The position numbers and the translations under genes are program-made. 5,600 nucleotides of DNA from Methanobacteriota archaeon (lineage in GTDB: Archaea > Halobacteriota > Methanosarcinia > Methanosarcinales > Methanoperedenaceae): NCBI GenBank assembly GCA_018899795.1, contig JAHIHJ010000329.1, positions 1 to 5,600 of the forward strand. The letters run 5' to 3'. Positions 4,779 through 5,600 of this stretch are shown here, one piece after another. The notes beneath the pieces are model-generated. The model did no database searches. It was not told the origin of the DNA and was given only the letters and a program-made list of their open reading frames with translations. Position 1 is the stretch's first letter; each line of letters starts with the position of its first letter.

Positions 4779-5591
4779 TCACATGATCCTCAGGCTTATA
4801 TCAAGCCACCTGGATGAATGTGTAAGAGCGCCTGTTGAAATAACATCAACTCCGGAGCTTGCGTATCCAGCGATATTTTCAAGTGATATTCCACCCGACG
4901 CTTCAAGAACAATGCCATTTCGCAGCCCTTTTTCAGTGAGGGCATTTATACTTTCTTTGATCTTATCTACTGTCATGTTATCGAACATGATTATATCCAC
5001 ACCAAGCTCAGCAGCGAGGACAGCATCATCCAGGTTCTCGACCTCGACTTCTATTTTCTGGGTGAAACTTGCCATCTTCTTTGCAGCTTTCACAGCATTT
5101 TCAAGCCCAAGCGCAGCAATATGGTTATCCTTGATCATAACAGCATCCGAAAGATTGAACCTGTGCGGGTCGCCCCCGCCAGCTATAATGGCTTTCTTTT
5201 CAAACATCCGGAATCCCGGTGTTGTTTTCCTTGTGCCTGCTATCCTTACCCCTCCTGCCCGTTCTATATATTTGCGCGTAAGAGTAGCTATCCCGCTCAT
5301 CCTCCCAAGGAAGTTAAGCGCAAGCCGCTCAGCCCTGAGGATAGACCTTGCCCCGCCATCAAGCGTTAGCAGCACCTCATTTTTTTTGATCGCAGAGCCA
5401 TCAGTAAGGTCAGTTGTTGCCAGCACATCAAAATACTCAAAGACCTGTGTGGCTTCAGCAATTCCTGCAACGACGCCGTCCTCCTTTGCAATAACTTCAG
5501 CCTGCGCCTTGCAGTCAGGAACAATGTTGTTTGAAACATCGTTATAACCTGTATCTTCTTCAATGAAACGTTCAAGCTCGGTCAATAACAT
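4779..5591 (-). CDS. nadC: Nicotinate-nucleotide pyrophosphorylase (quinolinate phosphoribosyltransferase, decarboxylating)
   Basis: NadC converts quinolinate and phosphoribosyl pyrophosphate to nicotinate mononucleotide, CO2 and pyrophosphate, the entry into NAD from the de novo route; it is cytosolic. The 270 residues are full length for the family. The N-terminal alpha/beta sandwich covers roughly residues 1-105 and ends in the conserved helix ERLALNFLGRMSGIAT (88-103). The barrel carries TRKTTPGFR (120-128), GGGDPHRFNLSD (138-149), KDNH (154-157) and EVEVEN (181-186). MFDN (202-205), EASGG (230-234) and STGALTHS (252-259) complete the quinolinate and phosphoribosyl binding sites. All expected Arg, Lys, His, Glu and Asp positions appear intact. 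The ATG at 5591 lies 9 bases from the window edge, so the promoter and any upstream nadA or nadB-type neighbours cannot be seen. Confidence 0.95.
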   Translation of the reverse strand: MLLTELERFIEEDTGYNDVSNNIVPDCKAQAEVIAKEDGVVAGIAEATQVFEYFDVLATTDLTDGSAIKKNEVLLTLDGGARSILRAERLALNFLGRMSGIATLTRKYIERAGGVRIAGTRKTTPGFRMFEKKAIIAGGGDPHRFNLSDAVMIKDNHIAALGLENAVKAAKKMASFTQKIEVEVENLDDAVLAAELGVDIIMFDNMTVDKIKESINALTEKGLRNGIVLEASGGISLENIAGYASSGVDVISTGALTHSSRWLDISLRIM

Positions 5592-5600
5592 TATTATCCC

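Noticed and set aside
4763..4800. GATC-containing dyad near the nadC stop (GATCACATGATC) as a terminator
   Set aside because: The stem is only four base pairs and no T tract follows on the minus strand.
4783..5547. A 254-codon plus-strand open frame
   Set aside because: It is the antisense shadow of nadC, which has all its conserved motifs on the minus strand.

Overview
The window looks archaeal and methane-cycling. The evidence is the C-terminal part of McrD (methyl-coenzyme M reductase operon protein D), an HdrD-like iron-sulfur oxidoreductase with two CCG domains, a small two-cluster ferredoxin resembling FwdG, an FtsZ/tubulin-family protein, and AT-rich TATA boxes upstream of genes that also carry GGAGG-type ribosome binding sites. 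A member of the Methanosarcinales or an anaerobic methane-oxidising relative (ANME-2 / Methanoperedens type) is the best guess. This is inference from gene content, not a taxonomic assignment.

Layout, left to right. Bases 1-1050 (minus) hold the N-terminal 350 residues of an HdrD-like protein that runs off the left edge. Bases 1169-1530 (minus) hold a broken mcrD: a convincing C-terminal half, an upstream piece in another frame, and apparently no middle. Bases 1549-1727 are a divergent regulatory region with a TATA box for each direction and a 16-bp palindrome. Bases 1728-3143 (plus) encode a membrane-anchored surface protein made of five Ig-like repeats. A hairpin and oligo-T tracts separate it from a convergent ferredoxin gene (3240-3476, minus). 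Bases 3516-4259 and 4256-4675 (minus) form a two-gene operon: a type I membrane protein, then a tubulin/FtsZ-family protein that lacks its N-terminal nucleotide-binding segment. The two overlap by the four bases TTGA. Bases 4779-5591 (minus) encode a complete NadC for NAD synthesis.

How the genes fit together. The HdrD-like protein, the mcrD remnant and the ferredoxin share a theme of methane metabolism and low-potential electron transfer, but they are not shown to be one operon. The two surface proteins and the tubulin-like protein form a second theme of cell envelope and membrane shape. NadC is housekeeping. The most unusual parts are the coupled membrane protein and N-truncated tubulin-like pair, and the decayed solitary mcrD. 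No stretch over 300 bases lacks a gene. I see no tRNA, rRNA, CRISPR array or insertion sequence.
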